64,000 bases of DNA from Gallionella sp. (GCA_028687335.1 JAQUAI010000001.1:62001-126000), one strand, 5' to 3'; shown: positions 32,717 through 44,404, counted from the stretch's first letter. The notes: generated by a model from the sequence alone, not told the origin. Made by a program: numbers and translations.

Positions 32717-33970
32717 ATGTCAGGCGACAAGAAATCAGGTGATAAGTTGCTCTATTGCTCGTTCTGCGGCAAGAGTCAACATGAGGTGCGCAAGTTGATT
32801 GCAGGGCCGTCGGTGTTTGTTTGCGACGAATGCATCACGCTATGCAATGACATCATGCGCGAAGAAATTCAGAGCGAGAGCAATGGCAAGTCTGATAAAA
32901 CGGATTTACCAACGCCGCAAGAAATCAAGTCTTCGCTTGATGAGTATGTGATCGGGCAGGAGCAGGCTAAGCGGATTTTGGCTGTGGCGGTTTATAACCA
33001 TTACAAACGTTTGAAGAGCAACGACAAGGATGGTGTCGAGCTGTCGAAGAGTAATATTTTGTTGGTTGGCCCGACTGGATCGGGTAAGACTTTGCTGGCT
33101 CAAACCTTGGCTCGGTTGCTAAATGTGCCTTTCGTGATGGCGGATGCAACAACGCTGACCGAGGCTGGTTATGTCGGCGAAGATGTTGAAAATATCATTC
33201 AGAAACTGCTGCAAGCCTGTGATTACGATGTTGACAAGGCACAACGTGGTATCGTTTATGTCGATGAAATCGACAAGATTTCACGCAAGTCGGACAACCC
33301 ATCTATCACTCGTGATGTTTCGGGTGAGGGCGTGCAGCAAGCGTTGCTTAAGTTGATCGAAGGTACTAAGGCATCAATTCCACCGCAGGGTGGACGGAAA
33401 CATCCGAACACTGAATTCTTGCAAGTTGATACAACGAATATTTTGTTTATCTGCGGCGGAGCCTTCGACGGTTTGGAAAAAGTTATTCGCAACCGCTCCG
33501 AAAAAGTGGGTATCGGTTTCGGTGCAACAGTTAGCAGTCGAGATACACGCAAGACGGGCGAAACATTGCGTGATGTTGAGCCCGAGGATTTGATTAAGTT
33601 TGGTTTGATTCCGGAGTTTGTCGGACGTTTGCCAGTGGTTGCTACGTTGGACGAACTGGATGAGGCTGCGCTGATTCAGATTTTGACCGAGCCAAAGAAC
33701 GCATTGACCAAGCAGTATCAAAAGCTGTTTTCTATGGAAGGTGTCGAACTTGAGTTCCGTGAGGGAGTGCTGTCGGCGATTGCTCGCAAGGCATTGTCGC
33801 GCAAAACAGGAGCTCGCGGTTTGCGCTCGATTATGGAGCAAGCTTTGCTTGACGTGATGTTTGATCTTCCATCAACAACGGATGTGCGCAAGGTGGTACT
33901 CGATGAAACACCGGGTAGCGGCGAATTAAAGCCGATGTTGATTTATGCTGATGCGCCGATTGCGGCCTAG
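32717..33970 (+). CDS. clpX: Clp protease ATP-binding subunit ClpX
   Basis: Zn finger '[16 protein letters not shown]', Walker A '[15 protein letters not shown]', '[10 protein letters not shown]'. Confidence 0.98.
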   Translation: MSGDKKSGDKLLYCSFCGKSQHEVRKLIAGPSVFVCDECITLCNDIMREEIQSESNGKSDKTDLPTPQEIKSSLDEYVIGQEQAKRILAVAVYNHYKRLKSNDKDGVELSKSNILLVGPTGSGKTLLAQTLARLLNVPFVMADATTLTEAGYVGEDVENIIQKLLQACDYDVDKAQRGIVYVDEIDKISRKSDNPSITRDVSGEGVQQALLKLIEGTKASIPPQGGRKHPNTEFLQVDTTNILFICGGAFDGLEKVIRNRSEKVGIGFGATVSSRDTRKTGETLRDVEPEDLIKFGLIPEFVGRLPVVATLDELDEAALIQILTEPKNALTKQYQKLFSMEGVELEFREGVLSAIARKALSRKTGARGLRSIMEQALLDVMFDLPSTTDVRKVVLDETPGSGELKPMLIYADAPIAA

Positions 33971-34047
33971 TTATATCGTCATCGCTTGACTTGAAAAAGT
34001 GGCCGGTCGCCCTAATCTGAACGTCAACCAACTGACAGGCTATAGAT

Positions 34048-36471
34048 ATGTTTGAACAAACCACTCCAGGTAGTACTGCCACCGATTTGCATCCATTGTT
34101 GCCGCTGCGCGATGTTGTGGTGTTTCCGCATATGGTGATTCCCTTGTTTGTCGGCAGAAGTAAGTCGATCAAGGCTCTCGAAAGCGCGATGGAAGCCGGT
34201 AAAGGTATTGTGTTGGTGGCGCAGAAATCGGCGGCCAAAGACGATCCTAGCAAGGAAGATTTGTACGCGATTGGCAGTATGGCCAATATCTTGCAGATGC
34301 TGAAATTGCCGGACGGGACAGTCAAGGTGCTGGTTGAAGGCGTGCAGCGTATTCGTGTTTTGCGAGTCGTTGATTCCGACAGTCATTTCGATGCTGAGGT
34401 TGAAACCATTCCCGTTGACGCTGGGGGAGATAGTGAATCTGAGGCAATGCGTCGCGCGTTGATTGCTCAGTTCGATCAATACGTTAAGCTTAACAAAAAA
34501 ATCCCGCCCGAAATTCTGACATCTCTGGCCGGTATTGATGAGGCTGGTCGCTTGGTGGATACCATCGCCGCCCACTTACCGCTCAAGCTTGAGCAAAAGC
34601 AGGAGGTGTTAGAGGTGATTGAGGTGCGGCAGCGCTTAGAGCATTTGCTCGGGTTGCTTGAGACGGAGATCGACATTCTTCAAGTGGAGAAGCGTATTCG
34701 TGGTCGCGTTAAGCGCCAAATGGAAAAGAGTCAGCGCGAGTACTACTTGAACGAGCAGGTCAAGGCCATTCAAAAAGAGTTAGGGGATGGTGAGGAGGGC
34801 ACAGATTTCGATGAACTGGAAAAGAAGATCAAAGCTGCCCACATGACCAAAGAGGCCCGCACGAAAGCCGAAGCCGAGCTCAAGAAGTTGCGTTTGATGT
34901 CACCTATGTCGGCAGAGGCAACGGTGGTGCGTAACTTCATCGATATTTTGATTGGTTTGCCGTGGAAGAAAAAAACCAAAATCAGTACAGACTTAAAGCA
35001 GGCTGAAGTGGTTCTTGAGGAAGATCATTACGGCTTGGACAAGGTTAAAGAGCGCATTGTCGAGTATCTGGCCGTGCAGCAACGGGTGGATAAGTTGAAG
35101 GCTCCGATTCTGTGCCTAGTTGGGCCACCGGGGGTTGGTAAAACTTCATTGGGGCAGTCCATTGCGCGCGCCACCAATCGCAAGTTTGTGCGTATGTCTT
35201 TGGGCGGAGTGCGTGACGAATCCGAGATTCGTGGCCACCGCCGCACTTACATTGGCTCTATGCCGGGCAAAATTTTACAAAACATGAGTAAGGTTGCGGT
35301 TCGCAATCCCTTATTCCTGTTGGATGAAGTCGATAAGATGGGCATGGATATGCGCGGTGATCCGGCTTCAGCTTTGCTGGAAGTTTTGGACCCAGAGCAG
35401 AATGCAACTTTTGTCGATCACTATGTTGAGGTCGAGTACGACCTTTCCGATGTGATGTTCGTGGCAACCGCAAATACCTTGAATATTCCCGAAGCATTGC
35501 TGGATCGCATGGAGGTTATTCATGTGTCTAGCTACATGGAAGACGAGAAAATCAATATTGCGACGCGCTATCTGGTACCTAAAGCCGTTAAAAATAATGG
35601 CCTAAAACCAGAGGAAATTTCGATTTCCGAAAGTGCTTTGCGTGACATCGTGCGTTACTACGTGCGTGAGGCGGGTGTGCGCGGAATGGAGCGTGAAATA
35701 TCCAAAATTTGCCGCAAAGTGGTCAAGGCTCTTTCGTTGAAAGAACGCGACACCAAGGTGGTCGTTAATTCGCGCAACCTAGATAAATATTTGGGTGTTC
35801 GTCGTTATTCCTACGGGATTGCGGAAAAAAATAATCAGGTTGGGCAAGTGACCGGTTTGGCGTGGACCGAAGTGGGTGGCGAATTACTCACGATTGAAAC
35901 TGCCGTTATGCCGGGTAAAGGAAAGACCACGACCACAGGTAAATTGGGCGAGGTCATGCAAGAGTCAATTCAGGCTGCGATTAGTGTCGTGCGCGGTAGG
36001 GCAAAACGATTGGGAATTGATGTTGATTTTTACCAAAAGTCCGATTTGCATATCCATTTGCCTGAAGGTGCAACACCCAAGGATGGTCCGAGCGCAGGGA
36101 TTGGTATTTGCACTTCCATTGTGTCGGCATTGACAGGAATTCCCGTAAGAGCAGATGTGGCGATGACTGGTGAAATTACTTTGCGCGGTGAAGTCTTGCC
36201 TATCGGCGGATTAAAAGAGAAGTTGCTGGCGGCGCAACGTGGCGGAATTAAATTGGTTTTAATTCCTGAAGAAAATATTAAAGACCTTGCTGAAATTCCA
36301 GACAATATTAAAAATAAGCTTGATATTCATCCTGTTAAATGGATTGAGCGGGTTTTGGATTTGGCACTGGAACGTAAGCCAACACCTGTTGCGGAGACAG
36401 ATGAAAAGCCAGCTGCGGAATTGCCAGCAGTAGAGGCAGTAGCTGTCGCGACGCCTGTGTTAAAGCACTAA
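34048..36471 (+). CDS. lon: Lon protease
   Basis: '[33 protein letters not shown]', catalytic '[12 protein letters not shown]'. Confidence 0.98.
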   Translation: MFEQTTPGSTATDLHPLLPLRDVVVFPHMVIPLFVGRSKSIKALESAMEAGKGIVLVAQKSAAKDDPSKEDLYAIGSMANILQMLKLPDGTVKVLVEGVQRIRVLRVVDSDSHFDAEVETIPVDAGGDSESEAMRRALIAQFDQYVKLNKKIPPEILTSLAGIDEAGRLVDTIAAHLPLKLEQKQEVLEVIEVRQRLEHLLGLLETEIDILQVEKRIRGRVKRQMEKSQREYYLNEQVKAIQKELGDGEEGTDFDELEKKIKAAHMTKEARTKAEAELKKLRLMSPMSAEATVVRNFIDILIGLPWKKKTKISTDLKQAEVVLEEDHYGLDKVKERIVEYLAVQQRVDKLKAPILCLVGPPGVGKTSLGQSIARATNRKFVRMSLGGVRDESEIRGHRRTYIGSMPGKILQNMSKVAVRNPLFLLDEVDKMGMDMRGDPASALLEVLDPEQNATFVDHYVEVEYDLSDVMFVATANTLNIPEALLDRMEVIHVSSYMEDEKINIATRYLVPKAVKNNGLKPEEISISESALRDIVRYYVREAGVRGMEREISKICRKVVKALSLKERDTKVVVNSRNLDKYLGVRRYSYGIAEKNNQVGQVTGLAWTEVGGELLTIETAVMPGKGKTTTTGKLGEVMQESIQAAISVVRGRAKRLGIDVDFYQKSDLHIHLPEGATPKDGPSAGIGICTSIVSALTGIPVRADVAMTGEITLRGEVLPIGGLKEKLLAAQRGGIKLVLIPEENIKDLAEIPDNIKNKLDIHPVKWIERVLDLALERKPTPVAETDEKPAAELPAVEAVAVATPVLKH

Positions 36472-36608
36472 AATTCCATATCAAAAACTTCGCGGATTTT
36501 GCAAGCTGAATATTTTATTTGCTATGGCTTGACCAGCTTCGCCAAGCCTTGATATAAAGCCGCCGCAGGATAACTCCTGTTTTTAAATCACTAGCAAAGG
36601 GGGCTTAA

Positions 36609-36881
36609 GTGAATAAATCTGATCTGGTAGAAGCGATTGCAAAATCTGCTGATATTTCCAAAGCGGCAGCAGGTCGTGCTTTGGATGCAACTGTTGAGTC
36701 GATCAAAAAAGCGCTGAAAAAAGGCGATACAGTTAGCTTGGTTGGCTTTGGTACATTTAAAGTGGGTAAGCGCGCGGCTCGTAATGGGCGCAATCCACGC
36801 ACCGGCGCGACAATTAAAATCAAGGCAGCGAAAGTTCCTAAATTTTCCGCTGGCAAAGGTTTGAAGGATGCTGTAAACTAG
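36609..36881 (+). CDS. hupB: HU-family DNA-binding protein
   Basis: '[50 protein letters not shown]...GRNPRTG'. Confidence 0.96.
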   Translation: MNKSDLVEAIAKSADISKAAAGRALDATVESIKKALKKGDTVSLVGFGTFKVGKRAARNGRNPRTGATIKIKAAKVPKFSAGKGLKDAVN

Positions 36882-36892
36882 CGTTCTTTGTC

Positions 36893-36968
36893 GGGTGCTT
36901 AGCTCAGTTGGTAGAGCGTCGCCCTTACAAGGCGAATGTCGGCGGTTCGACCCCGTCAGCACCCACCA
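36893..36968 (+). tRNA. tRNA-Val (anticodon TAC)
   Basis: GGGTGCTTAGCTCAGTTGGTAGAGCGTCGCCCTTACAAGGCGAATGTCGGCGGTTCGACCCCGTCAGCACCCACCA folds as a complete cloverleaf. Confidence 0.97.
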
Positions 36969-36985
36969 GACAAAGTAGAGTTTTT

Positions 36986-37062
36986 GGAGTGGTAGTTCAG
37001 TTGGTTAGAATACCGGCCTGTCACGCCGGGGGTCGCGGGTTCGAGTCCCGTCCACTCCGCCA
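36986..37062 (+). tRNA. tRNA-Asp (anticodon GTC)
   Basis: GGAGTGGTAGTTCAGTTGGTTAGAATACCGGCCTGTCACGCCGGGGGTCGCGGGTTCGAGTCCCGTCCACTCCGCCA. Confidence 0.97.
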
Positions 37063-37066
37063 ACAT

Positions 37067-37092
37067 AAGGCGAACGCAAGTTCGCCTTTTTT
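37067..37092 (+). terminator. Intrinsic terminator after tRNA-Asp
   Basis: AAGGCGAAC-GCAA-GTTCGCCTTTTTT. Confidence 0.85.
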
Positions 37093-37125
37093 CATTTTTA
37101 AATTCTGATTTCTTGGGTCCGAGCT

Positions 37126-39015
37126 ATGTTTGATTTTGTTCGTGAGAAAAAGCGAGTTGTTCAGATCGTGCTCGCTGTCATTATTCTTCCATTCGCGCTT
37201 TGGGGGGTGGACTCGTATCAAAGATCAGGAAATGCGCCGGTTCCCGCTACAGTTGATGGCGCAAAAATTACCCAGCAAGAGTTTGATACGGCCATCGAGC
37301 AGCAGCGCGATCGTTTGCGCCAGATGTTGGGGGCATCTTTTGATGCGGCGATGTTTGATAACCCTGAGATGAAGCGTGCTGTACTTGATAATCTGGTTGC
37401 GCAGCGATTACTGCTTGAACGGGCAAAGAAAGCTGGGTTTGTGGTGAGTGATGAACAGCTTATTGATGTTATTCGCAACATTGCCGCTTTTCAGGATGGT
37501 GGTAAGTTCGACAAGAAGCTGTATGAAAGTGCGCTGGCATCCAAAGGCATGTCGCCAGCTATGTTCGAGGCTAAATTGGCTGAAGATATGCTCGCTCAAC
37601 AACTCAGAGATGCCTACGTGCAGGGCGGTTTCGCTTCGCATCAAGTGGCGGCTGAAGTATTGCGATTGAATGAGCAGCAGCGGATGGTGAGTGTGGTTGA
37701 GCTGTCAGCGGCAAACTTGCAGTCGCAAGTTAAAGTAAGCGATGCAGAGGTGTCGAAGTATTACGATGAGCATCGCAAAGAGTTTGAAATTGCTGAGCAA
37801 GCGCGTTTCGAATATGTCAGATTTTCTCCGCAAGATGTTGCTGCGGCAGTGCAAATTGGCGACGATGAAGTTGCTCGATTTTACGAAGAGCATCAGGCTG
37901 AGTATGGCGAGCCTGAACAAAGGCAAGCATCCCACATACTGATTGCTGTTGATCAGGCTGCACCCCAAGCGGAGTTGGATGCCGCCAAGCAAAAGGCGGC
38001 TCAGTTATTGGCTCAAGCTAAACAAAATCCAGCTAAATTCGCTGAGTTGGCCAAGCAGAACTCCCAAGATCCGGGATCCGCAGCGAGCGGTGGTGACTTG
38101 GGCTTTTTTGCCAAAGGCATGATGGTTAAGCCATTTGAAGATGCTGTTTTTTCTTTAAAGTCTGGCGAGTTAAGCGGATTGGTGCAGTCTGATTTCGGCT
38201 ATCACATTATTAAGTTGGTGAATATCAAGCCAGGTAAAGCTAAGCCATTGGTCGAAATGAAAGAGATTATTGCGGGCACTATTCGCCAACAAAAATCTAT
38301 GGATAAGTTTGCTGAATTGGCCGAGCAGTTTAGTAATTCTGTTTACGAGCAAAGCGATACGCTTAAACCTGCGGCGCAGCTTGTTGGTGGAAAAATCGAA
38401 CAAAGCGGCTGGTTGTCGAAGGGGGGCGTTGCATCTACTCCTTGGACGGACAAGCTGATGCAGGCCGCCTTTACCGAAGACGTGCTGAAAAACAAACGCA
38501 ACACCCCCGCGATTGAAGTGGAGTCCGGTGTATTGGTTTCCGCGCGCATGATCGAATATAAACCCGCTTTTGTACGCCCCTTGAGTGAGGTAACTGCGGT
38601 AGTCAAGTCACGGCTTGCGCAGCAACGAGCACTTGAGTTGGCGGAACAGCAAGGCAAGGCAATTTTGGCGAAGTTACAGGCTGGCGAGCAGCCAGTGCTT
38701 TCGTGGAAGCCTTCCTTTGCCGTAACGCGTGCGCGTCACGAAGGTATTGCGGTTGATCTGCTTCGGCAAATATTCCAAGCCGACGCGGCTAAGTTGCCTA
38801 CCTATGTTGGTGCAGTGAAAGCTGGGGCAGGCTATCTTCTGGTGCGTATTAGTGCTGTTAAGGATGTTCGGAGTGAAGATGCTGAACGAGTTACGCAATA
38901 TGCGCAGCAAATTCGTCAGATGGTTGGTGAGGAAATGTTCCGCGCTTATCTGGATGCTGCCAAAAAAGATGCCAAGATTGAGTTTAATCTGAGCGTCGAA
39001 CAAGTTGCTCAGTAA
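37126..39015 (+). CDS. ppiD: Periplasmic folding chaperone / PPIase PpiD (SurA_N + parvulin)
   Basis: 'MFDFVREKKRVVQIVLAVIILPFALWGVDSY', parvulin 'QRQASHILIAVDQAAP...SQDPGSAASGGDLGFFAKGMMVKPFEDAVF'. Confidence 0.95.
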   Translation: MFDFVREKKRVVQIVLAVIILPFALWGVDSYQRSGNAPVPATVDGAKITQQEFDTAIEQQRDRLRQMLGASFDAAMFDNPEMKRAVLDNLVAQRLLLERAKKAGFVVSDEQLIDVIRNIAAFQDGGKFDKKLYESALASKGMSPAMFEAKLAEDMLAQQLRDAYVQGGFASHQVAAEVLRLNEQQRMVSVVELSAANLQSQVKVSDAEVSKYYDEHRKEFEIAEQARFEYVRFSPQDVAAAVQIGDDEVARFYEEHQAEYGEPEQRQASHILIAVDQAAPQAELDAAKQKAAQLLAQAKQNPAKFAELAKQNSQDPGSAASGGDLGFFAKGMMVKPFEDAVFSLKSGELSGLVQSDFGYHIIKLVNIKPGKAKPLVEMKEIIAGTIRQQKSMDKFAELAEQFSNSVYEQSDTLKPAAQLVGGKIEQSGWLSKGGVASTPWTDKLMQAAFTEDVLKNKRNTPAIEVESGVLVSARMIEYKPAFVRPLSEVTAVVKSRLAQQRALELAEQQGKAILAKLQAGEQPVLSWKPSFAVTRARHEGIAVDLLRQIFQADAAKLPTYVGAVKAGAGYLLVRISAVKDVRSEDAERVTQYAQQIRQMVGEEMFRAYLDAAKKDAKIEFNLSVEQVAQ

Positions 39016-39038
39016 GGGCTGTATTCAGTCTGAGTCAG

Positions 39039-39064
39039 AATGCCACCTTCGGGTGGCATTTTTG
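39039..39064 (+). terminator. Intrinsic terminator after ppiD
   Basis: AATGCCACC-TTCG-GGTGGCATT followed by a T-tract. Confidence 0.85.
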
Positions 39065-39196
39065 TATACGGTATGCGTACTTGCGCTTCAGGAGACGCTG
39101 AGAACTGATTGTGTCAATACCAGTAAAGTCAATACAAGCATTGGCCGGAAGCTATCGTATATAATCCCGCGCTGTTAAATTTCAGGTCTCTTTCCC

Positions 39197-39811
39197 ATGC
39201 TGGAAGTCAGCAATCTTGCCTGTAGTCGGGGCGATCACCGCTTGTTTGCCGGACTGAGCTTTGCCTTGTATCCGGGGCAGATCATGCAGGTGCAAGGCGT
39301 GAACGGAAGTGGTAAGACTAGCCTGCTGCGTACGTTGTGCGGCTTCATGATGGCGGACGAGGGCGAAATACGTTGGGAAGGTGAAAATATTCAGTCATTG
39401 GAAGAGGATTATTTCGCCGATATGCTCTACCTAGGGCACCTGAATGCGATTAAAGATGAATTGAGCGCGCTGGAGAATTTGCGCATCGCTGCGGGCTTAT
39501 CTGGTCGGCAGCTGGAGGAGAAAGATGCTATTGCTGCATTGCGGCGTATGGGGCTGAAGGGGCGCGAGCGCCTTCCGACCAAAGTGTTGTCGCAAGGGCA
39601 GCGTCGGCGTGTTGCTTTGGCACGTTTGTTGGTAAGTGACGCGAAGTTATGGATATTGGATGAACCATTAACCGCTCTGGATGTCGGAGCTGTGGGCTTG
39701 ATTCAGGAGTTGATTGCGGAGCATCTTGCTCGGAGCGGTATGGTGATTTACACCACGCACCAGCCGTTGCAGGTTGATGGCGTTGAAATGCGTAGCTTGT
39801 CGCTATCATGA
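39197..39811 (+). CDS. ccmA: Heme exporter ATP-binding protein CcmA
   Basis: Walker A 'GVNGSGKTSLLRTLCG', 'LSQGQRRRVALARLL'. Confidence 0.96.
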   Translation: MLEVSNLACSRGDHRLFAGLSFALYPGQIMQVQGVNGSGKTSLLRTLCGFMMADEGEIRWEGENIQSLEEDYFADMLYLGHLNAIKDELSALENLRIAAGLSGRQLEEKDAIAALRRMGLKGRERLPTKVLSQGQRRRVALARLLVSDAKLWILDEPLTALDVGAVGLIQELIAEHLARSGMVIYTTHQPLQVDGVEMRSLSLS

Positions 39812-40491
39812 AAAAATCCACGATGATTGATTTGCTTTGGGTGGTTACTCGGCGTGACTTGGTACTTGCCATGCGCCGCCGCGCAGATGTACTGACTACG
39901 CTGATCTTTTTTGTGATGGTGGTGAGCTTGTTCCCGCTGGGCGTTGGTCCGGAGATGGATATGCTGCGCAAGATGGCCCCCGGTGTGTTGTGGGTTGCGG
40001 CCTTGCTATCCTCGATGCTGTCTTTGGGACGCTTGTTTTCGGCGGATCATTTGGACGGGACACTGGAGCAAATGTTGTTGGTGCCGCAATCTTTATCGAT
40101 GCTGGTGTTGGGCAAGATGATTGCGCACTGGATGGTGGCTGGGCTGCCATTGGTGTTGATGGCACCGGTGCTGGGGATTCAATTTGATATGTCGGCGGAA
40201 GCCATTGGTGTACTGATACTTGGTTTGTTGCTCGGTACGCCAATACTAAGCATGCTGGGAGCGATCGGTGCGGCATTGACCTTGGGTTTGCGCGGAGGTG
40301 GCGTGCTATTGTCGTTGCTGGTGCTGCCTTTGTGTATTCCGGTGCTGATTTTCGGCACGGGCGCGGTAGATGCCGTATCGAGTGGTTTGAGTGTGGCTTC
40401 GCATTTGTCGTTGTTGGGCGCGATGCTAGTGTTGGCGTTGGTCTTTACCCCGTGGGTAACGGCGCAGGCTTTACGTATTTCAATGGAGTGA
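39808..40491 (+). CDS. ccmB: Heme exporter protein CcmB
   Basis: 'VVTRRDLVLAMRRRADVLTTLIFFVMVVSLFPLGVGPE' and TM profile; overlaps ccmA. Confidence 0.96.
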   Translation: MKKSTMIDLLWVVTRRDLVLAMRRRADVLTTLIFFVMVVSLFPLGVGPEMDMLRKMAPGVLWVAALLSSMLSLGRLFSADHLDGTLEQMLLVPQSLSMLVLGKMIAHWMVAGLPLVLMAPVLGIQFDMSAEAIGVLILGLLLGTPILSMLGAIGAALTLGLRGGGVLLSLLVLPLCIPVLIFGTGAVDAVSSGLSVASHLSLLGAMLVLALVFTPWVTAQALRISME

Positions 40492-40495
40492 TAAG

Positions 40496-41239
40496 TTGGC
40501 GATAAACTGGTTCAAATATTCAGCACCGACTACCTTCTATAGTTTGGCTGGCAAGCTCATCCCCTGGTTCGCGGTGGCTGCTGCTGCGCTTTTTGCCGTT
40601 GGCATGTATATCGGTTTTTACATCGCGCCAGTCGATTATCAGCAAGGCGAGTTTTATCGCATTATTTTCATTCATGTGCCAGCTTCGATTTTGTCGATGT
40701 TTTTGTATCTCATCATGGCGGGGTATGCCGCCATGGGGCTGATTTTTAATACACGTTTATCCGCGATGATGGCGACCGCGATTGCGCCAACGGGGGCTTT
40801 ATTTGCCTTCATTTCCCTGTGGACAGGTGCGCTTTGGGGTAAGCCGATGTGGGGTGCGTGGTGGGTGTGGGATGCACGTCTAACTTCCGAACTAATCCTG
40901 TTGTTCCTCTATCTTGGTTTTATTGCATTGCATGCATCAATTGATGATCCGCGCCGCGCTGATCGCGCCAGTGCGTTACTTGCTATTGTCGGTTCGGTGA
41001 ATGTGCCGATCATCTACTTCTCAGTGAAGTGGTGGAATACTTTGCACCAAGGTTCAACCATCAAATTCAGCGGTACGAGTATGCATGTTGCCATGCAGCA
41101 AGCTATGTTCATCATGCTCGTGGCGTGCTGGCTGTATGCCATTGCGGTCATTCTTGCACGGGTGCGTAGCATTATTTTGGAACGTGAGCGTCACACCAAG
41201 TGGATTAACGAATTGCCGGAGGTGAAGCATGTGGCTTGA
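40496..41239 (+). CDS. ccmC: Heme exporter protein CcmC
   Basis: Trp-rich 'WGKPMWGAWWVWDARLTSELILLFLYLGF'. Confidence 0.97.
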   Translation: MAINWFKYSAPTTFYSLAGKLIPWFAVAAAALFAVGMYIGFYIAPVDYQQGEFYRIIFIHVPASILSMFLYLIMAGYAAMGLIFNTRLSAMMATAIAPTGALFAFISLWTGALWGKPMWGAWWVWDARLTSELILLFLYLGFIALHASIDDPRRADRASALLAIVGSVNVPIIYFSVKWWNTLHQGSTIKFSGTSMHVAMQQAMFIMLVACWLYAIAVILARVRSIILERERHTKWINELPEVKHVA

Positions 41240-41396
41240 TATCTGGATGCGGGAAAATCCCATCACCTACGTATTGCTCGGATCGTATGCAGTGGCGATG
41301 GCGATATTCCTTGTTGAGATCGCACTGGTTAGACACAAAAGAGCGCTTACTTTGCAGCAAGTGCGTTTGATGCAAGAAGCAGGAGAAGAGGAATAA
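41229..41396 (+). CDS. ccmD: Heme exporter protein CcmD (55 aa)
   Basis: Read from sequence (below ORF-track cutoff): MWLDIWMRENPITYVLLGSYAVAMAIFLVEIALVRHKRALTLQQVRLMQEAGEEE; one TM helix, basic C-tail, located exactly between ccmC and ccmE. Confidence 0.93.
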   Translation: MWLDIWMRENPITYVLLGSYAVAMAIFLVEIALVRHKRALTLQQVRLMQEAGEEE

Positions 41397-41876
41397 ATGA
41401 AAGCTCGCCAAAAAAGATTTTTATTTATCGCAGTCGGTCTTGCCGCAGTCGGTCTTGCTGTTGCTTTGGTGCTGAATGCGCTGGATAAAAACGTCAGCTT
41501 GTATTTCACGCCGACGCAGATATTTAACAACGAGGCACCGCAAGGGCGCAGCTTCCGAATCGGTGGTTTGGTTGAAGAAGGTAGCGTCAAGCGCGAAGCG
41601 GATGGCCTAACGGTGAACTTTGTTATCACCGACCGCCATAAAAGTATTCCTGTTATTTACAAAGGCATCCTGCCGGACTTATTCAAAGAAGGTAAGGGGG
41701 TGGTTGCTCAGGGCAAGATGGAGGCTGGGCTGATGCGCGCCGATGAAGTGTTGGCCAAGCATGACGAGAATTACATGCCGCCAGAAGCTGCTGACGCTTT
41801 GCAAAAAGCAGAAATTGCCAATGCGGCTAGTGCTTCAGCTGTTGTCCCCGCCAGCGCTCCTGCTGTCATCAAATAA
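41397..41876 (+). CDS. ccmE: Cytochrome c maturation heme chaperone CcmE
   Basis: '[14 protein letters not shown]', heme-binding '[13 protein letters not shown]'. Confidence 0.97.
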   Translation: MKARQKRFLFIAVGLAAVGLAVALVLNALDKNVSLYFTPTQIFNNEAPQGRSFRIGGLVEEGSVKREADGLTVNFVITDRHKSIPVIYKGILPDLFKEGKGVVAQGKMEAGLMRADEVLAKHDENYMPPEAADALQKAEIANAASASAVVPASAPAVIK

Positions 41877-41891
41877 TTCGAAAGTGAATCC

Positions 41892-43880
41892 ATGATTCCT
41901 GAAATCGGACAATTTTCCTTGATTTTGGCGCTGTGTTTGGCGCTGTTGTTGGGTGTGCTGCCTATTATTGGTGCGGCACGCAATAACCCCGTGCTAATGG
42001 GGATCGCACGTCCGCTGGCACACGGGCAGTTTGTGTTTCTCGCCATTGCATTTGCCTGTTTGACTTACGCTTTCGTAGCCAACGACTTCTCGGTGTTGTA
42101 CGTTGCGCAACACTCCAACTCGCAGCTTCCCACGGCTTATCGCGTTGCGGCGGTGTGGGGCGGGCATGAGGGCTCCTTGTTGTTGTGGGCATTCATTCTG
42201 GGGTTGTGGACACTCGCGGTAGCGATCTTCAGCAAGCATTTGCCAGAAGAAATGGTGGCGCGAGTTTTGGGTGTGATGGGCTTGGTTGCAGTCGGGTTCC
42301 TCTTGTTCATGCTGGTTACTTCAAACCCGTTTGAGCGCCTAATACCTGCGGCGGCAGACGGGCGCGATTTAAATCCCTTGCTGCAAGACCCTGGTTTGGT
42401 GATACATCCGCCGATGCTTTACATGGGCTATGTTGGTTTCTCGGTTGCTTTTGCTTTTGCCATTGCGGCATTGCTAGGTGGTAAGTTGGATACCACGTGG
42501 GCACGTTGGTCGCGTCCTTGGACAACTGTGGCATGGGTGTTTATGACATTTGGCATTACACTGGGTAGCTGGTGGGCTTATTACGAATTGGGCTGGGGTG
42601 GCTGGTGGTTCTGGGATCCGGTGGAAAATGCGTCATTCATGCCGTGGTTGGTAGGCACCGCATTGATTCATTCGCTGGCGGTAACCGAAAAACGCGGTGC
42701 ATTCAAAAGTTGGACTGTTTTATTGGCGATTGCGGCCTTCTCGTTGAGTCTATTGGGTACCTTCTTGGTTCGTTCCGGCGTGCTGACTTCGGTGCACTCT
42801 TTTGCTGCCGATCCCAAGCGTGGGATATTTATTCTGACTTTCTTGGTGTTGGTAATCGGTATTTCGCTGTTGCTGTTTGCATGGCGAGCTCCAAAGGTTG
42901 GATTGGGCGGCAAGTTTGATTTGCTATCGCGCGAGGCGATGCTGTTGTCCAACAACGTGCTGCTTTCTGTTGCTGCGGCATCGGTATTTATTGGTACGTT
43001 GTATCCCTTGTTTATGGATGCGCTTGGCTACGGCAAGCTCTCTGTTGGTCCGCCTTACTTTGAAGCGGTGTTTGTGCCGCTTATGATTCCCATGGTCCTG
43101 ATGATGGGCTTGGGGCCATTGGCACGCTGGAAAAAAATTGGTGGCCTTGAGCTGGTCAAACGAGTGAAATGGGCGTTCGCTAGTGCCACGCTGATCGCCT
43201 TGTTGTTACCGCTGGTGCTGGGGACTTGGACGGCGATGATCGCGCTCGGTTTGTTGCTGGCATTCTGGGTAATCGCTTCGCTGTTGTTGAGTTTGCGCGA
43301 GCGCTTGGCGGGACGTGACAACTTTTTGCAGCGCGTTCGCGGCCAATCGCTCAGCTACTATGGGATGCAACTGGCGCATCTGGGCGTGGCAGTGTTCATC
43401 ATTGGCGTGACCATGGTTAAAGGCTATGAGACCGAGCGTGATGTGCGTATGGAAGTTGGAGACACGGTACAAGCGGGTGGTTATGTATTCCGCTTTAATG
43501 GCGTGACCGAGGCGGAAGGGCCGAATTACGTTGCCGGACGCGGTAGTGTCACAGTGAGTAAGAATGATAAAACGGTGACTGAGCTATTTCCTGAAAAACG
43601 CCAATACAATGTTTCTGGCATGCCGATGACCGAAGCCGCGATTACAACAGGTGTGTTGGGTGACCTGTATGTATCGCTTGGCGAGCCCATCCCAGATAGT
43701 GATGGGGCTTGGGCGGTTCGCATCTACGTTAAGCCTTTCGTTGATTGGATTTGGGCGGGATGTTTCTTGATGGGACTGGGCGGCATCTTGGCCATCTCTG
43801 ATCGTCGCTATCGCATTCACAACAAAAAACCTGCCAGTACTTCTGCCGATGCCGCGCCGTTGAAGGAGCAAACAGCATGA
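41892..43880 (+). CDS. ccmF: Heme lyase CcmF
   Basis: 'WGGHEGSLLLWAFIL', 'WGGWWFWDPVENASFMPWLVGTALIHS'. Confidence 0.98.
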   Translation: MIPEIGQFSLILALCLALLLGVLPIIGAARNNPVLMGIARPLAHGQFVFLAIAFACLTYAFVANDFSVLYVAQHSNSQLPTAYRVAAVWGGHEGSLLLWAFILGLWTLAVAIFSKHLPEEMVARVLGVMGLVAVGFLLFMLVTSNPFERLIPAAADGRDLNPLLQDPGLVIHPPMLYMGYVGFSVAFAFAIAALLGGKLDTTWARWSRPWTTVAWVFMTFGITLGSWWAYYELGWGGWWFWDPVENASFMPWLVGTALIHSLAVTEKRGAFKSWTVLLAIAAFSLSLLGTFLVRSGVLTSVHSFAADPKRGIFILTFLVLVIGISLLLFAWRAPKVGLGGKFDLLSREAMLLSNNVLLSVAAASVFIGTLYPLFMDALGYGKLSVGPPYFEAVFVPLMIPMVLMMGLGPLARWKKIGGLELVKRVKWAFASATLIALLLPLVLGTWTAMIALGLLLAFWVIASLLLSLRERLAGRDNFLQRVRGQSLSYYGMQLAHLGVAVFIIGVTMVKGYETERDVRMEVGDTVQAGGYVFRFNGVTEAEGPNYVAGRGSVTVSKNDKTVTELFPEKRQYNVSGMPMTEAAITTGVLGDLYVSLGEPIPDSDGAWAVRIYVKPFVDWIWAGCFLMGLGGILAISDRRYRIHNKKPASTSADAAPLKEQTA

Positions 43881-44404
43881 TGCGTTTTATTCTGCCATTC
43901 GTCGTGTTTGTTGTGTTGGCCGGTTTCTTGTTTGTCGGCCTCAATCTCAATCCGCGTGAAGTGCCTTCTCCCTTGGTTGGCAAACCTGCACCAATTTTTT
44001 CTTTGCCGCAATTGCATGAGCCTAGCAAGCAGTTTTCGCCGCAAGACATGAAAGGGCAGGTATGGCTGCTCAACGTATGGGCATCTTGGTGCGTGTCTTG
44101 CCGAGAAGAGCATCCGGTGTTGATGGAGTTGTCGCGCCAAAAAATCGTGCCCATCTACGGCTTGGATTACAAAGATAAACAAGCGGATGCTGAGTTGTGG
44201 TTGAAAAAAGGTGGCGACCCCTACACCTTGAGTGTGGCCGATGTCGAAGGTCGCATCGGTATCGACTACGGTGTCTATGGCGTACCCGAAACTTACGTAA
44301 TTGATAAACAAGGCATCATTCAGTACAAGCAGATTGGTCCAGTAACACCGGACAATTTGCGCGAAAAGATTTTGCCGCTGGTTGCGGAGTTGCAAGCCAA
44401 ATGA
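43877..44404 (+). CDS. ccmG: Thiol:disulfide interchange protein CcmG/DsbE
   Basis: 'WLLNVWASWCVSCREEHPVLMELS', 'DYGVYGVPETYVIDKQG'. Confidence 0.96.
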   Translation: MMRFILPFVVFVVLAGFLFVGLNLNPREVPSPLVGKPAPIFSLPQLHEPSKQFSPQDMKGQVWLLNVWASWCVSCREEHPVLMELSRQKIVPIYGLDYKDKQADAELWLKKGGDPYTLSVADVEGRIGIDYGVYGVPETYVIDKQGIIQYKQIGPVTPDNLREKILPLVAELQAK